Notes: generated by a model not told the origin, from the letters alone. A DNA stretch of 64,000 nt from Flabesymbios commensalis (GCA_964017125.1 OZ024914.1:23426451-23490450), one strand, 5' to 3'. Positions 33,875 to 45,630 are shown, counted from the first letter of the stretch. Translations and numbers: made by a program.

Positions 33875-34141
33875 ATGAGTCTAATGATTTTGCGTGAATC
33901 GGGTCTTCCAGTGTGGGATCAACCAGATACCCAGTGAGCTATCTAATCACAGCCTGAGTGCGAGAAAAACAGTTGTAATAATGCTGTGAACAAAACAGGA
34001 ATTAATTCTTAGCTCACGAGACAAGATTATTATGTATATTTACTTGTTTATCATGTCTATATAATAGCTCTGAATTATTTAACTGTATCACATCGGTAGT
34101 GTGAACAAGTTGTACACTCATTGGCACAGATAATATAGGCC

Positions 34142-34396
34142 TATATGAATGGCATCATGCACAAGTGGTCTAACCCACATTAAAAAAAACAATGAAAATA
34201 TATGTTTTTGATAGCAACAACTTGATCAATATACGAGTTTCACATTCAGGGTTGGACCATTTGGTCCCTGATTCTGTTACCTTTTTGCGTTAATTTGTAT
34301 TTATTCGTTTGATCCTGTACTTCATGTTGCAGCGCGATTTTTTCTCAAAATCGTCAAAATGTGGGTTAGACCACTTGTGCATGATGTCATCCATAT
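34142..34396. mobile_element. MITE with about 40-bp terminal inverted repeats
   Basis: TATATGAATGGCATCATGCA with ACAAGTGGTCTAACCCACAT on the left; exact complement with two changes on the right (to CCATATA). 255 bp overall, TA at the outer ends. Internally GGACCATTTGGTCC is palindromic. Superfamily unassigned. Confidence 0.75.
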
Positions 34397-34714
34397 ATCG
34401 TTCAAGTTGTTAGAACGAGCTAGAAGCATAGTTAGAAAAATACATATTACTGTAATCCATAAGTCGACATCCACATGTACCTGAATATAACTAACAGCGG
34501 AATAATTATGCATGATTAAGGTTGAGAATTAGATTAACTTTTCACGTGGTCGTCATGTGTGATCATTGACTGGCTACAGCATTGAATCTACAAATTCCTT
34601 GGTTAGATATAGACCTCGCCATTTGAGACATTCTAGCCATGAAAGTATCCATTGGAGCGAGCGTCTTATTAACTCGAAGTCATGGAACCAAGTTGTAGAA
34701 GTCAGAGGAGCTGC

Positions 34715-35005
34715 TTAACTCGTGGGAATTAGTTATGTGATAATGAGTCAGTAAGCTGCGGGTGTGAGATACTTGCCTTGTGGAAATTTCATGCGCTATA
34801 ACAGTAAGTTGTGGATACAAGATACCTTGTAGAAATCAGCTACGTGAGAATAAGTTGATAAGTCGTGGGCACGAGACACTCATCCATGAGAATTATATGA
34901 ATCAGAATGAATATTTACGTCGTGGGAGTGAGATACGCACCATAGCAAACTTAGCTACGTGAGAGTGAGCTAGTAAGTCGTTGGGAAGATATACACTCTA
35001 GATTT
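34715..35005. repeat. Decayed minisatellite, unit about 57 bp
   Basis: About five units aligned by AGCTACGTGAGA, AGTAAGTCGTGGG and GTGAGATAC, e.g. CAGCTACGTGAGAATAAG and TTAGCTACGTGAGAGTGAGC. Confidence 0.6.
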
Positions 35006-35333
35006 TTGAGCGAAATATTTATCTTGTTGGAATTGGAGTTTCTAATTTAGATATGTCGCTTTAATCAGTCCGTGAGAACGAAGCCCCGTTTATTCGAATA
35101 ATTCCAAGTTTAAAAAAAAAAAAATTATCGTACATAGTGCCATATATCAGAGAGTAATGCACAGTCCAGGTTTTTGAAGAGTTTTGAGCACACTATGTAT
35201 ACACAATAGCGAGCCGCCAGGTTTCTGAGCTCACACTCCACAGCCGCACCGAATGAGCCACCATTGGAATGCTTCTAGCATACAAAAGGTGACGACCTGA
35301 CTATTTCAGAATAAGACCTCCTGCGTGATCTGA

Positions 35334-35514
35334 TTAACCCTTTAATCACCAAGGTATCCAATTAAAATTTTAACCGACAAAAATTTTAACCGACCCACAA
35401 CATCAAATGGGTTAAAATGATTTATTTTTTATATATCTGAGCGCTATGTTTGTTCAAATCTTGCCGATCTGAGGTGTATTCGACATTTTAATTGCTAATA
35501 CAAAGGTTATTAAC
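35334..35514 (+). mobile_element. Family A MITE, hairpin mostly deleted
   Basis: TTAACCCTTTAATCACCAAG; only ACCGACCCACAACATCAAAT remains of the stem. Ends at the TTAA that opens the next element. Confidence 0.6.
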
Positions 35515-35738
35515 CCTTTAGACCCTCACGATGCATTAAAGCATTATTTCTCATCTCTGAAGAATGGCTTAATTTCCTGAAACCTGGTGGTCTTAGAACA
35601 AGAACCATCATGGAACTGTTTTAAAAGTAACCGTTTCGTTTGTCACCCACTTCTAGTCATTTATTGCAAGTCGAGAATTGCGACAGCAATTCGCGTGCAT
35701 AAAAATGACAATGGTAAATTCAGACTTAAAAGGGTTAA
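35511..35738 (-). mobile_element. Family C MITE
   Basis: TTAACCCTTTAGACCCTCAC to CAGACTTAAAAGGGTTAA; inner hairpin GAATTGCGACAGCAATTC kept, outer stem decayed. Confidence 0.72.
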
Positions 35739-36311
35739 AACGACTCTGCTCCTGACTTTGTGCCTAAAGGGTCAGAAATCTCAGTGTTTATGATCAGTGA
35801 ATTTACTGTCCACACAATAGTTTTATTGGCCGCTTATTCCTGGATGATCGCTCAGCCGATTCAGTATCAACTACAGGATTATACTTATCGACTGAGTATA
35901 ACACACCGCGTGAGTACTGGGAACTAGGTTTAGAAATTGTTTTTGAAATAAGCAAAACTGAGCTAATTTAAGTTCTCGTTTTCCTTATCTTTTTGTGTAT
36001 ACAGGTCATTGTTTTTTGGCAGATTGGAAAAAGATACGTATATATGTATATATAGTGATTCGCTTGTTCACACATTGAATGAATTGTGTTAACATAAAAT
36101 TACCAATCAAAGCGCAATAATAGAAAATAAGTCAATAATCCACCATGCATAATGGCATTTACATTTTCATGTACAACACAAGCGGGTTGTTTTGTAGGTT
36201 GTCCATGCAGAGTACTCGGAACTACTGTGAATCTTATACTGTGATTTTTATCACTTTTATTTGCCTGAAATTATCCAGAAATTTCAAATGTGCCATACGA
36301 AATATTTCTAT
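35739..36311. other. No recognised gene or repeat
   Basis: AT-rich; (ATGT/ATAT) run near 36040. Confidence 0.35.
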
Positions 36312-36419
36312 TCAGCAAACACAAAACATTTGTATAACATTTGTACAACGTCGGCCCAACGTCTTCGACGTTGGTTCGACATTGTACAAATCTTATACAA
36401 ATGTTTTGTGTTTGCTGGG
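36312..36419. repeat. Fb palindrome, CATTTGTA subtype, best copy
   Basis: CAGCAAACACAAAACATTTG to CAAATGTTTTGTGTTTGCTG, apex GTC-TTC-GAC. Translated, it yields the peptide NICITFVQRRPN seen in several unrelated frames. Confidence 0.9.
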
Positions 36420-36680
36420 TATATACTTGGAAATAGCAGAAATTCCACGTGTAGCCCTTTATTAGTAGTTTCCTAAGAAATCGTTGTTTTCCAAAAGTAA
36501 TAATATCTGCATTTGCAGTAGATATCCAGCACTTTAACAGATAATGTGCTGTCATTTATGGCCGATACAATCATATAAAGCTGATGGGGTGAGGGCCTTT
36601 AAATCCTGCTAAGCTAAGTGAAGTATTTATGATAATACCCCGTGTATATCACTTAAGGTCGTATTGCCGTCAACTATAAG

Positions 36681-36745
36681 TCAAACCTTTGATTCAATAT
36701 TGGGTCAACGTCATTGATGTTAGCCCAATATTTAATCAAAGTTGG
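36681..36745. repeat. Fb palindrome, inner part with own arm sequence
   Basis: CTTTGATTCAATATTGGG pairs with CCCAATATTTAATCAAAG; apex GTC-ATT-GAT. Confidence 0.7.
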
Positions 36746-36750
36746 ACTAA

Positions 36751-36839
36751 GAGAGAAGCCTATTTTAGGGCACTTTACTCACACCTCCACGGCTCGGAGA
36801 GAGCAGCCTATTTTAGGGCACTTTACTCTCACCTCCAGG
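36751..36839 (+). repeat. Tandem duplication, unit about 45 bp
   Basis: GCCTATTTTAGGGCACTTTA twice, each followed by CTC(A/T)CACCTCCA. Confidence 0.9.
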
Positions 36840-37370
36840 TCGCCATTATCTGACTGTTGGTATTATACTAATACACGTTTATTGGTCTACAATAGAGGTG
36901 ATAGGACCAAGTACTCCCCCCCCTCTATCACCTCTAACCTCTAAAGCCGTATAATAACCAGTATTACTCTATGAACATCATGTAAATAGTCAAATCAATG
37001 GAGAGGACAATGTATGCTTTACATTAAATGGCGGATCTCGTCCCGGGATCTCGTTTTGATTTTTCCCGCCTTACTCAATGAGCAAGCAGACGTGTAAAGA
37101 TAGAATTAAAGAGAAAAATGGGTTTAAATATTCTTGATTATACTTATATTAGACTTGACTATATTACGAATTTTGTCCCCTATTACTGCTATGAAGCTTA
37201 CAATTCCATGTCAAATATATCACCATTTTTTAATGGAAAATCAAATTAGCAATACTGTGCTTCGTTCTATGCTGTAGTATATTCTGATTTGTTATTCTCG
37301 GCAATAACTAAATGTCATTAAGCTCGCAAACTGTAAGACATGATAGTTATATATATATAATACACAATAA
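36840..37370. other. No recognised gene or repeat
   Basis: AT-rich. Confidence 0.35.
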
Positions 37371-37440
37371 GCTGTTTCGGGAGCCTCTCGACGATGGCTT
37401 ACGCGTATAATCCATCGTCGTAAGGCTCCTGAGAAATGCT
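37371..37440. repeat. 70-bp two-part hairpin
   Basis: AGCTGTTTCGGGAGCCT / AGGCTCCTGAGAAATGCT outside; CGACGATGG / CCATCGTCG inside with CTTACGCGTATAAT as loop. Confidence 0.75.
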
Positions 37441-38396
37441 ACCTTATTCTATCTTTTATTTTCAAAGAACAAATCATATCAGCATCAGATGGCCAAGCTT
37501 TATGTATACCAGCAATACGTATTTATAGAGACATGCTCAGCTATTCACAGCTCGTACTTGATACAGGTGTACAAGCAGTGACAAACCTACCTTGTCATAC
37601 AAATTAGACTGACATACAGATGCTGAAAAGTAGCTGACCGATTGTAAACATTCCCTTTAAGTGAGTTTGCCGACACCTAGAAGATGTGATGTGAACACCA
37701 TTGTTTCCTCACACGTTCCAAGCCCCCGCACTCAATACGAGTCACAAACATGTGCCACACCTTCACCTGTTCACGTATTGCTGTCATCAAGGTGGAAGCA
37801 TCGTGTTTACAATACAGATTCATGACGTTTACAGGAAATAAATTCGTCTTCTCTAATGTATTCAGCGGTAACATGTAGCAGCATCAATCAATATGAATAT
37901 TGTGAGCACCACAACTATTTCTTTGTCAAGTAACAAAACATCATCTCAGTTAATCATACACACTAGCAGATTTGATACAAAAATAGTTTTGTTGAAGAAG
38001 TATCTCTTGAATAAATTGGCTCGTCCACCATATTTTCGCACAGAGTGCCAGTTACAAGGCAAATAATGCGACATAGCTATTATTCCCAGTGGAAAATGTC
38101 GCAAATTATTTATGAAAAAGTAAAGATCTTGAAGGTCTCTTATGATGATTATTTAAATAGTATTTTAGACTTCACAAAACCAATTTGCTCACATAATAGG
38201 CCTATGTTATGTAGTTCAGTTGTATAATTCCGTTAAAATTTAAACTACGTTTTAATCAGAAAGAGACAACTCGTCAGTAGCCTTACTTAGCTATATATCA
38301 GTAGCGTATGTATTTAAGCTGTGTTGTATAGTTCCTGTGTGTATACTGTCCAATAGAGCACTGCTCATAGCCTGATATTGATCTCTGCCCATCACC
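37441..38396. other. No recognised gene or repeat
   Basis: AT-rich; short frames without features. Confidence 0.35.
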
Positions 38397-38465
38397 AAAA
38401 ACAGCATGTTGGCTCAAAGTTGGGCCCTCGTCTGTTGACACTGGGCCAGCATTGTGCTAACGCCT
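38397..38465. repeat. Fb palindrome, decayed inner part
   Basis: CAGCATGTTGGCTCAAAG, apex CTCGTCTGTTGACACTGG. Confidence 0.5.
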
Positions 38466-38743
38466 TATTCTTGTTGTGTTTCTTTGATTGGTTCGTGTGA
38501 AGAACACTCTTGGGACGAGTTTGCATATCGGCTTGGCAATCTCTTACCCCCCCCCCCCCCTCCCCCACCCCCAACTGAACGGCAAAATAACAAGTTTAGC
38601 ACAGGTCAAAACGACGTATTGGTTAGGCCTTATCATACATTAATCAATGGCCTTATGAACTTGGACAACAAAATATTTGGTTAAACGGGTTACTGTGCAG
38701 TATAAGTAACTATAGCCCACCAAACATGCTTCACTCAGTGTTT
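38466..38743. other. C-rich run, no gene
   Basis: A C-rich tract (38546-38575) broken by TCCCCCACCCCC; otherwise unassigned. Confidence 0.5.
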
Positions 38744-38989
38744 TCAACCCTTTAACCGCCAAAGTATTCAATCTGAATTTTCACCCAATTGAAATTGTGT
38801 CTCGCTGACGCGATCCACAACTTCAAGTGAGTGAAAATTATTCAGATTTGAAAAAATGGAGGTCAACTGTTTTCAAATATTGCTGTTTGATTTCATTTGT
38901 TATCTTTAACATGTTTAAAAGGTGATACTTCATGTACTAATAAAAAATGAAAACCCGAATATATGCGGCACCGGCGGTTAAAGGGTTAA
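38744..38989 (+). mobile_element. Family A MITE, complete
   Basis: CAACCCTTTAACCGCCAAAG to ACCGGCGGTTAAAGGGTTAA; apex TCGCTGACGCGA, TC facing TC; the stem has a few uncompensated changes (CAATTGAAATTGTG). Confidence 0.83.
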
Positions 38990-39369
38990 TGATGGTCAGC
39001 GGAAAATAGTAATTAACAACGGATAGCTTCTTCATCAATTTCACTGTAGGAGTGCGTTGAAAGCAGACGTGTCCACTGAAAGTGATTATTAAATTGATTA
39101 TTAAATTGTACTCAAAGCGAAGTAATTGATATACATTTATTCAAATGTTATATTTTATTTGCATTGTCTGCCATGCATGTCAGCCCCATGCAAACTCAAG
39201 TCTTATACAACATTGATCTGGCTAAGGGAATACGAATTAAACTAATAAGATCACCACAAATCAGCTGGCGGCATTTGATATACTTATGTACAAAACTCGT
39301 TGCCTCTATGTGATTTAAATGTAATTGTTCCTGTGCTGTACTATTGTGTAGATGCTAACAGTAGTGAAT

Positions 39370-39462
39370 ATCAAAGTAAGCAGTTACTTCTGTTTGCCTT
39401 GGCCTGTTAGTAACAGCAGTAACTTACTACTTTTGAAGTAAGCAGTTACTGTTGTATGTCTA
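39370..39462. repeat. G palindrome, one and a half copies
   Basis: CAAAGTAAGCAGTTACTTCT (half) followed by ACAGCAGTAACTTACTACTT...AAGTAAGCAGTTACTGTTGT. Confidence 0.6.
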
Positions 39463-40148
39463 TGCCCATAATGTTGAGACAGACAGACATAAGGTGATAT
39501 TAGCAAGCCTTGCTGATCATATTTATCAGATATTTTTATAATATCGACATCTGGAAGGCCTCGGGGTCTCTATCAGAAATACACCTGGTTGTGAGAAACA
39601 TCGTAATTTGGATTTATTTGACATTCAAGCTCGTCCACACATATACATTTTATTATTGATTTTTTATTGCAAAATTATAGTGTTATAATTATATTAGGTG
39701 AAGAGCTATACAATTCAATCTATTGACTGAATTATAATGTGCTCTACGTTGATTTATCAATGAATCGATTGATTTATAAGATAGATAAGTGGGTTATCGA
39801 GTGTAAAAATAAGTAGGTATACACGTTTTCACACAGGCACATATAGCTTACTGTGTATGCGCTGTATAACAGCTTCAGTTGGTCACTTGTTTAGTACTAA
39901 TATTGAATTGTATTCCTTATAAAAAATGACAGTAATATGTTTAAAAACAATATTTGTTATCATAAATTTAAGCAAATACATAGTTGAAGCATAGAGGTAT
40001 AATATTATTTTCTAACTCTATGGTTGAAGATATTCAGATGTGTCCATTGTTTACGATAAAACTAGAATAACATACCTTATCTGAATGATATGCTATATAT
40101 CCTGTTGTCATGCGCAGAGCGTAAATAAGACAAACGCGAAATTGTCAG
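39463..40148. other. No recognised gene or repeat
   Basis: AT-rich sequence. Confidence 0.35.
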
Positions 40149-40210
40149 CCAAAGTTGGTTCAATGTTGGCTCAACGTCAAACGTTGGGCCAACATCGAAC
40201 CAACGTTGGA
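40149..40210. repeat. Fb inner palindrome, shortened apex
   Basis: CCAAAGTTGGTTCAATGTTG...CAACATCGAACCAACGTTGG, apex ACGT-CAA-ACGT; the GTCTNCGAC core is lost but the arms still match. Confidence 0.75.
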
Positions 40211-40350
40211 TAACAAACACCAATCGATGTCGACTATAGCTGAATTTAACACGAGTATGCACATTCTAAATAGTAACTAAATAATAATAAAAAAATTCCA
40301 GCTCGGATAATCCGTTATTTTAGTGGAGAGGCTATACAAGAGCCGTGTTA

Positions 40351-40515
40351 GCCCTTACAGCGCGGGGATCGACTTTAGATGTCAGAATCTGACGTCTGTA
40401 GACGTTAAACTCTGACGTCTGAAGTAACTGAGACATTTATGATGATTTTAAATTGAAAAAACCTTTTGGTCTCCATGGTTTATACACAAATAAAAATTGG
40501 GTCAGAGCTATAAGA
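40351..40515 (+). mobile_element. Family B MITE, decayed
   Basis: CCCTTACAGCGCGGGGATCG, a partly mutated second arm (GACGTTAAACTCTGACGTC), and the GGTCTCCATGGTTTATAC tail block. Confidence 0.65.
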
Positions 40516-40787
40516 GTTGTCAGTTTCAGTTTCAGTGTCAGTTTCCTGTTCCAGTCATATCAAAAGTGTCAATATCCATACAGCGTGAGGTCATACAGTA
40601 CCAGTACCAATAACAGATAGTACTCTATTGAAATAATATTCATTATGGCTATGACAGATAACAATAGTACTCATATAGATTGGTATAATGGGTGTTTTAC
40701 TCTATATTGTGGAGAAATGTCATCTTAGTTATATAAGACTTGATGTCATTAACACTAATTGTGTTCCTGAATTGTTTGCTTTTATTT

Positions 40788-40844
40788 TTCATTCATTTGA
40801 AGCTGGAATTGCTGCCGCAATTTCCAGCTTCAAATGACGAAGAA
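40788..40844. repeat. Family D hairpin
   Basis: TTCATTTGAAGCTGGAATTG...TTTCCAGCTTCAAATGA, apex ATTGCTGCCGCAAT. Flanking sequence differs from the 31071 copy. Confidence 0.78.
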
Positions 40845-40969
40845 TGTGTTTTATTTATGAAAAAACAGACACCTCCTGAATTGAGTTATTTATTGAAGTG
40901 AACATCTATCACAAACTATTTTACCATATTGAGTGGTATTTTACTTGATTTGAAAACGTAGAAAATATG

Positions 40970-41150
40970 AAGTCATCATAACTGTCTTTAGTTAGCTCTT
41001 TCTGATTGATTTGAAAACCTATTTTATGAGTCTACGGCCAGTAGAAATATTTTACTTTTTGAATACGGGGATCGACCGTAGACGTCAAAATCTGACATCT
41101 GTAGACGTCAGATTCTGACGTCTTGAGTCGATTCCAGCGCTGTAAGGGTT
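40970..41150 (-). mobile_element. Family B MITE
   Basis: TAGTTAGCTCTTTCTGATTG tail block, then GGGGATCGACCGTAGACGTC and GACGTCTTGAGTCGAT; ends GCGCTGTAAGGGTT. Confidence 0.7.
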
Positions 41151-41438
41151 CGTTATGTGGAATCACCATTGTCGTCTTGTCTATACGTCCCACGGGCGAG
41201 ACTCATTTACTGACATAGAGTAGAGTGAATGAATGAATATTACTCTACGTCGCTTATTGAAATTTTTGGCAATATCGCAACAGTATTTAGCCCAAAATAT
41301 GTATTATTTTCCACTGTTATGGAATTACTTCATGGGTTCTTAATAGTGCACAACACCGCAAATATAATATTAATATAACACTCCTAGCCTTTGAGCAATT
41401 TGGAGCACTGTATATGCACAGCCATTATGACAAACATC
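41151..41438. other. No recognised gene or repeat
   Basis: AT-rich. Confidence 0.3.
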
Positions 41439-41506
41439 TGACCCGGACGGGATTCGAGCCCGTCACCTCCAGGCTACGTGTCACAGCACAAGTAATTAGG
41501 CTGGCC
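41439..41506 (-). mobile_element. tRNA-derived sequence
   Basis: On the minus strand GACGGGCTCGAATCCCGTC forms a closed T-arm with a B box. The D-arm is weak, so this is a SINE head or pseudogene. Confidence 0.45.
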
Positions 41507-42034
41507 AAACATACATGTGGGAGTTCTTTAATTATTTTTTATTTTAGTAGCAAATAGAATATTGTAAAAACAGTGTCTTATCGGGCGATTAGTTGTTCTG
41601 TAGCTATTTGTAGACTGACTTGGCTCCCATGGACAGATTGCGTCTGAGGTACGCTGCCCAAAACACCATCCTAACAAAATTGTTCTATGAACATCATCAT
41701 TGTGTGCTGATGAGATCGTCATGGCCGCCTATTCATTTACTGCACTGCCCTGTATCTCCGGGTTCGCTTTCGTTTGTGGATGTACAGCGAGTCCCTCTTG
41801 CCTAGACAAGTTTTAAGTCAATTCACTGAAATCACCACATGACACCATGCTGGAATTCAATGCATCAAATTCGTCATAATATATTCGTCAAAAGGAAATA
41901 GCAGATTCTGTAGGCCTAGCAGATACCAATCACCCAGACATGATGAATGATGGAGTGTTTTATATGTCCCGACAAATATTGACAGATCTCATACGAGCTG
42001 ATAATTATGAATCAGTCCATCTGTCATAGTACAC
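41507..42034. other. No recognised gene or repeat
   Basis: Short overlapping frames on both strands without features. Confidence 0.35.
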
Positions 42035-42098
42035 CCAATGTACATCCAATATTGGGCCTGCGTCTCTGACGCTGGACCAACATTGGATTTACATTGGT
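42035..42098. repeat. Fb inner palindrome
   Basis: CCAATGTACATCCAATATTG...ACATTGGATTTACATTGG, apex GCGTC-TCT-GACGC. Confidence 0.72.
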
Positions 42099-42694
42099 TT
42101 TTATATCTTCGGGGGCGTAGTGGGCACATTTCCTCCACGCCAACACATCTAACTTCAGAATCATATGTGTTCCGGGAATTATGATTTCACAAGTCGTGAC
42201 TATCCATGACAAGGTAATGTAATTAATTACATGACCTTTGTGCAATCTATAGGCTAAACTGGGCCTAAAGTGACATTGTTGATGATCACGTTGTGTCTCA
42301 TTGAATGAATGTAACGCGGTTCTAGCACACATGTGCTCGCAAGATTCTTGTTTCTGATTTCAAGGCCATCTTGTTCTATAGCTGACATGATGCTTCTGAA
42401 GTATGTCGTGTTCACATACACGATGGAGTTAGCTCTATTGACCACATTACGTCAGTGCTCAGTAGTGGTAGGGCATATATACCATTATAACCATTTGAAA
42501 CACGTGGATCACTGAAACAACTAGTTTTATATTTTACAATTATTGAAACTGATATAAGGTTTCCCTTTTTGCTTCATGATATTTTTGTGCAGATAAAGGA
42601 TAAACTGCAAAAGCCATGCACGCTATACAAGCATGGATGCCACCCCAATTGACCATGTTGAAACCTGGCATACTTCTGTTTTCTAGTTAATATT
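42099..42694. other. No recognised gene or repeat
   Basis: AT-rich; short frames only. Confidence 0.35.
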
Positions 42695-42919
42695 TAAACC
42701 GCTCAATTTGATTGATTTAAATTTTCATCCACATGACGTTGTGTCTCGCTACCGCGCCTCACAACGTCAGTTGGGTAAAATTTACACATATATTTGTCTA
42801 ATCTGAGAACAAACATTTGCAAATCTTGATGTTTAGCCGTACATTTAATTCCCAACGACTGTGATTTGATCGGCTAATAAAACAGATTGAAACGACTATG
42901 GTCGTGCATAATGTTTTAA
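42695..42919 (+). mobile_element. Family A' MITE with compensated stem pair
   Basis: Stem TGACGTTGTG/CACAACGTCA instead of TGAAGTTGTG/CACAACTTCA: one A-T pair became C-G on both arms. Ends at TTAA (42916-42919), which also opens the following B element. Confidence 0.75.
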
Positions 42920-43164
42920 CCCTTTCAGCGCGGGGACCGTCTTTATACGTTAGAATCTGACGTCCTTAGACGTCAGATTCTGACGTATAAAGACGATCCC
43001 CGCGCTGAAAAAAATGAAATATTTATAATGACCGTAGACCCATAGCATAGGTATTCAAATGAAACGAAAAGAGCTAATTAAAACTCCCATGATGATTTCA
43101 AATTGACAAATACCCTTTGGTCTCCATGGTTTATACAAACATATATCAGCGCTTGAATTGTTAA
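42916..43164 (+). mobile_element. Family B MITE, reference copy (249 bp)
   Basis: TTAACCCTTTCAGCGCGGGG; hairpin at about 42923-43009 with arms CAGCGCGGGG(A/C)CCGTC and GACGATCCCCGCGCTG, centre CTTA; tail ACCGTAGACCCATAGCATAG and GGTCTCCATGGTTTATAC; ends TCAGCGCTTGAATTGTTAA. Confidence 0.85.
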
Positions 43165-43549
43165 GAGCTAATGGCGCATTCTCTCTTGTCGTCTAGACCT
43201 ACTCTGATTCGATCCCGATTAATGACAATCCGCTGACATCATTATTATTATGATCCTGAGTGTGGAAGCTCGTCCAATATGTTAAATACGGGTACTTCCT
43301 ATGGCTCCTAATTATTATCCAGTGTAAACAGTCAGTAACCTGTACGGTACCAGCGACATATTAAACACGCTAAACCTTGAATTTTAAATATGTCGTGCTA
43401 GGACATTATATGTACGTTCTAAACAAGTTTCATACCAAATGAATAAACGTCGAGGGTAATTTCAGCCCATCAAAATTGGGAAGCCCCAATATATAATTTT
43501 TTTTTAACTTTGATGTTGTATAAAGTTTACTATTTTTGATTCAAAAATT
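43165..43549. other. No recognised gene or repeat
   Basis: AT-rich. Confidence 0.35.
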
Positions 43550-43602
43550 TTGGAAATTTGGAAATTGCGCGGTTGCAATTCCCAGCTCACAGTGAATGGG
43601 AA
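43550..43602. repeat. Decayed family D hairpin
   Basis: GGAAATTGCGCGGTTGCAAT in the D apex position; the outer stem is eroded. Confidence 0.4.
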
Positions 43603-43605
43603 TAT

Positions 43606-43837
43606 GTAAACAATTCAAGTGCGAAGGCGACTACTCCTGTTTCTAATCCATTTTAGTAACAGATTCAATCACTGGGAACGAACTGTGTGTTTAAACATCA
43701 CGATTTGCAAATGTTTGGTCGCAAACTAAGCAAACATGAGTAGTTTTCATCCATTTGAAGTTGTGGGTCGCGGTAGCGAGACACAACTTCAAGTGGGTGA
43801 AAATGCAAATAAAATAACTTGGCAGGAAAAGGGTTAG
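43606..43837 (-). mobile_element. Family A' MITE
   Basis: Hairpin CATCCATTTGAAGTTGTG / CACAACTTCAAGTGGGTG, apex TCGCGGTAGCGA, GG facing GA; right end CTTGGCAGGAAAAGGGTTA. Confidence 0.75.
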
Positions 43838-43854
43838 TATCTCTGGTAGGTGGA

Positions 43855-43932
43855 GGGTTAGTGTTGAGCCAGCGCCTCAGAGAGCGTGTACCAACATTAA
43901 ACCATAGTTGGGCTAACGGATCATGTTTTCAG
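43855..43932. repeat. Fb palindrome, decayed
   Basis: GTGTTGAGCCAGCGCCTCAG and CCAACATTAAACCATAGTTG; ends lost. Confidence 0.45.
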
Positions 43933-44167
43933 TGATTGTCTGAGAATGTATGATATACTATTACGTCTACGTGATATATGATTATTTGATTAGATGCTGA
44001 GAGGTTGGTATTAAGGGTACGCGCTAATGGCTACACCTACAACTGATAAGATCAATACGTAGTCATGACATATCGGTTATCGATCTCTGTGATAAGGGAA
44101 TACAGAGGGGATTTAATGTGATCAGGGGCCACTAGGCGCCTGTGTGATTATAAAGTACAGGGTGTTA

Positions 44168-44273
44168 CCAAGCGAACACGGGACGTTAACCCGATGCGGG
44201 GTAATGTTGGGCCGATGGCGGAGACGGCGGGCCAGCAGTAGCCCAGCATTGGGTCAACGTACCGTGTTTGCTG
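44168..44273. repeat. Fb palindrome
   Basis: CCAAGCGAACACGGGACGTT to AACGTACCGTGTTTGCTG; apex GGCGGAGACGGC. Confidence 0.75.
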
Positions 44274-44643
44274 TGTTGCTGCATGGGGTGCATAGGTGTG
44301 AGCCGGTGCAATGTTGGTAGTTCAGAATATAATATGTTGAGTAAACACCTCCAGGTAAGCAATGTGAGTTCAATAATTAAGTGTAAATAAAATTGTATTT
44401 TCAACGCTAGACAAAATCATTGGAACATTTATTATTTCGTGTATCTTTTATCAATTCATTTTCACCAGTCCCTGAACCTACATTTAATATTTTTTTTAAA
44501 CCATTATTCAACTAACACATAACCCATCGTTGTTCGTTTGTCTCGTGTTTTATGGTGTTTTATAAGAGAGTTTGCAGCCTACTAAACTGCATTAAAACTT
44601 GTAGATGAAACATGTATTTTAAATAGTGTTACCTTGGCATTTA

Positions 44644-44761
44644 ATCCTGTGTCTGGAGGACAGTGTCATCTCAATCATCTCACCATCCTCAGGAGGTTCT
44701 CCTGGCCCAGTTTAGCCTATATGTGCACAAAGGTGGCCTAAAGCCCGATTCATTTCATTTT
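44644..44761 (+). mobile_element. 5'-truncated SINE with perfect 15-bp target duplication
   Basis: Contains only the 3' region of the dimeric SINE (CTGTGTCTGGAGGACAGTGT, CACCATCCTCAGGAGGTTCT, GGCCTAAAGCCCGATTCATT). TTACCTTGGCATTTA is repeated exactly at 44629-44643 and 44762-44776. A duplication around a 5'-truncated copy is the mark of LINE-driven insertion. Confidence 0.88.
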
Positions 44762-44931
44762 TTACCTTGGCATTTATATGGAATTATCGTCACATCTGTG
44801 TTAATTATGTGTGTGTGTGTCATTTTCGTCACAAGCAATATCCTAGATATGCATTTATATTTGAAATGAACATTATGTTTCATTTACGTTGGCTGTCTGT
44901 ATATGATAGATAGAGGGCCCGTTCATCTTCA

Positions 44932-45163
44932 TGAACCCTTTAACTACCGGTCCCGATTATATTAGGTAATTTTTCATTAGCACATCAAATACCAGCTTTA
45001 AAAATAAAAGATTAAATTCATCATCAAGATTTCAAAAACGTTGACCGCCATTTTTTCAAATCTGTATAATTTTCACTCACTTGAAGTTATGGATCGCGTC
45101 AGCGAGACACAGTTCCGAGTAGGTGAAAATTACGATTAAATAATTTGGCGATTAAAGGGTTAA
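44932..45163 (-). mobile_element. Family A MITE
   Basis: GAACCCTTTAACTACCGG to TTTGGCGATTAAAGGGTTAA; apex GGATCGCGTCAGCGAGAC intact, right outer stem eroded. Confidence 0.8.
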
Positions 45164-45630
45164 AACATATATCAGCAGTGTGGATGTATAAGATCCTAAT
45201 GGTGCTAAATCCCACTTTTCTTCTTGCTGCATAAATAAGTTGTCGCCACATCAAATAGTTAATGAGGGGTACTCACTAAGACTAGCTGCTATGACATCGT
45301 CTTCACCCGAGAAAAAGTGCAATAAAAACTTACATCTGTTCAGAATGACATACGCAAAAAACGCGCTGCTAATTAAAATGAGACAATTAGAAACGATTAA
45401 AATAGTGCCAATCGTTATTTAATTAGCTTCGCGGGGCAATGTTTGACAATAAATCAGCTTGAACAGACATTTATGGCGACGTGAATGACACGTTCACCAC
45501 CCCTGGGACTGAAAGGGATAATATGAACCCCCGCGATGCCGCCCAGTCGACTAGCATGTGTCCAGTACGGTTCATTAATCTCAAGTGTCCAGTCTATGGC
45601 CATCATAGCGGCGTGGTGTATTCAGGGTGA
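45164..45630. other. No recognised gene or repeat
   Basis: No feature assigned. Confidence 0.35.

Noticed and set aside
36145-36555. Open frames sharing the peptide NICITFVQRRPNVFDVGPTL (also near 243, 2592, 54564 and 56244)
   Set aside because: The peptide is the translation of the Fb palindrome in one frame; it recurs because the repeat recurs, and frames exist on both strands.
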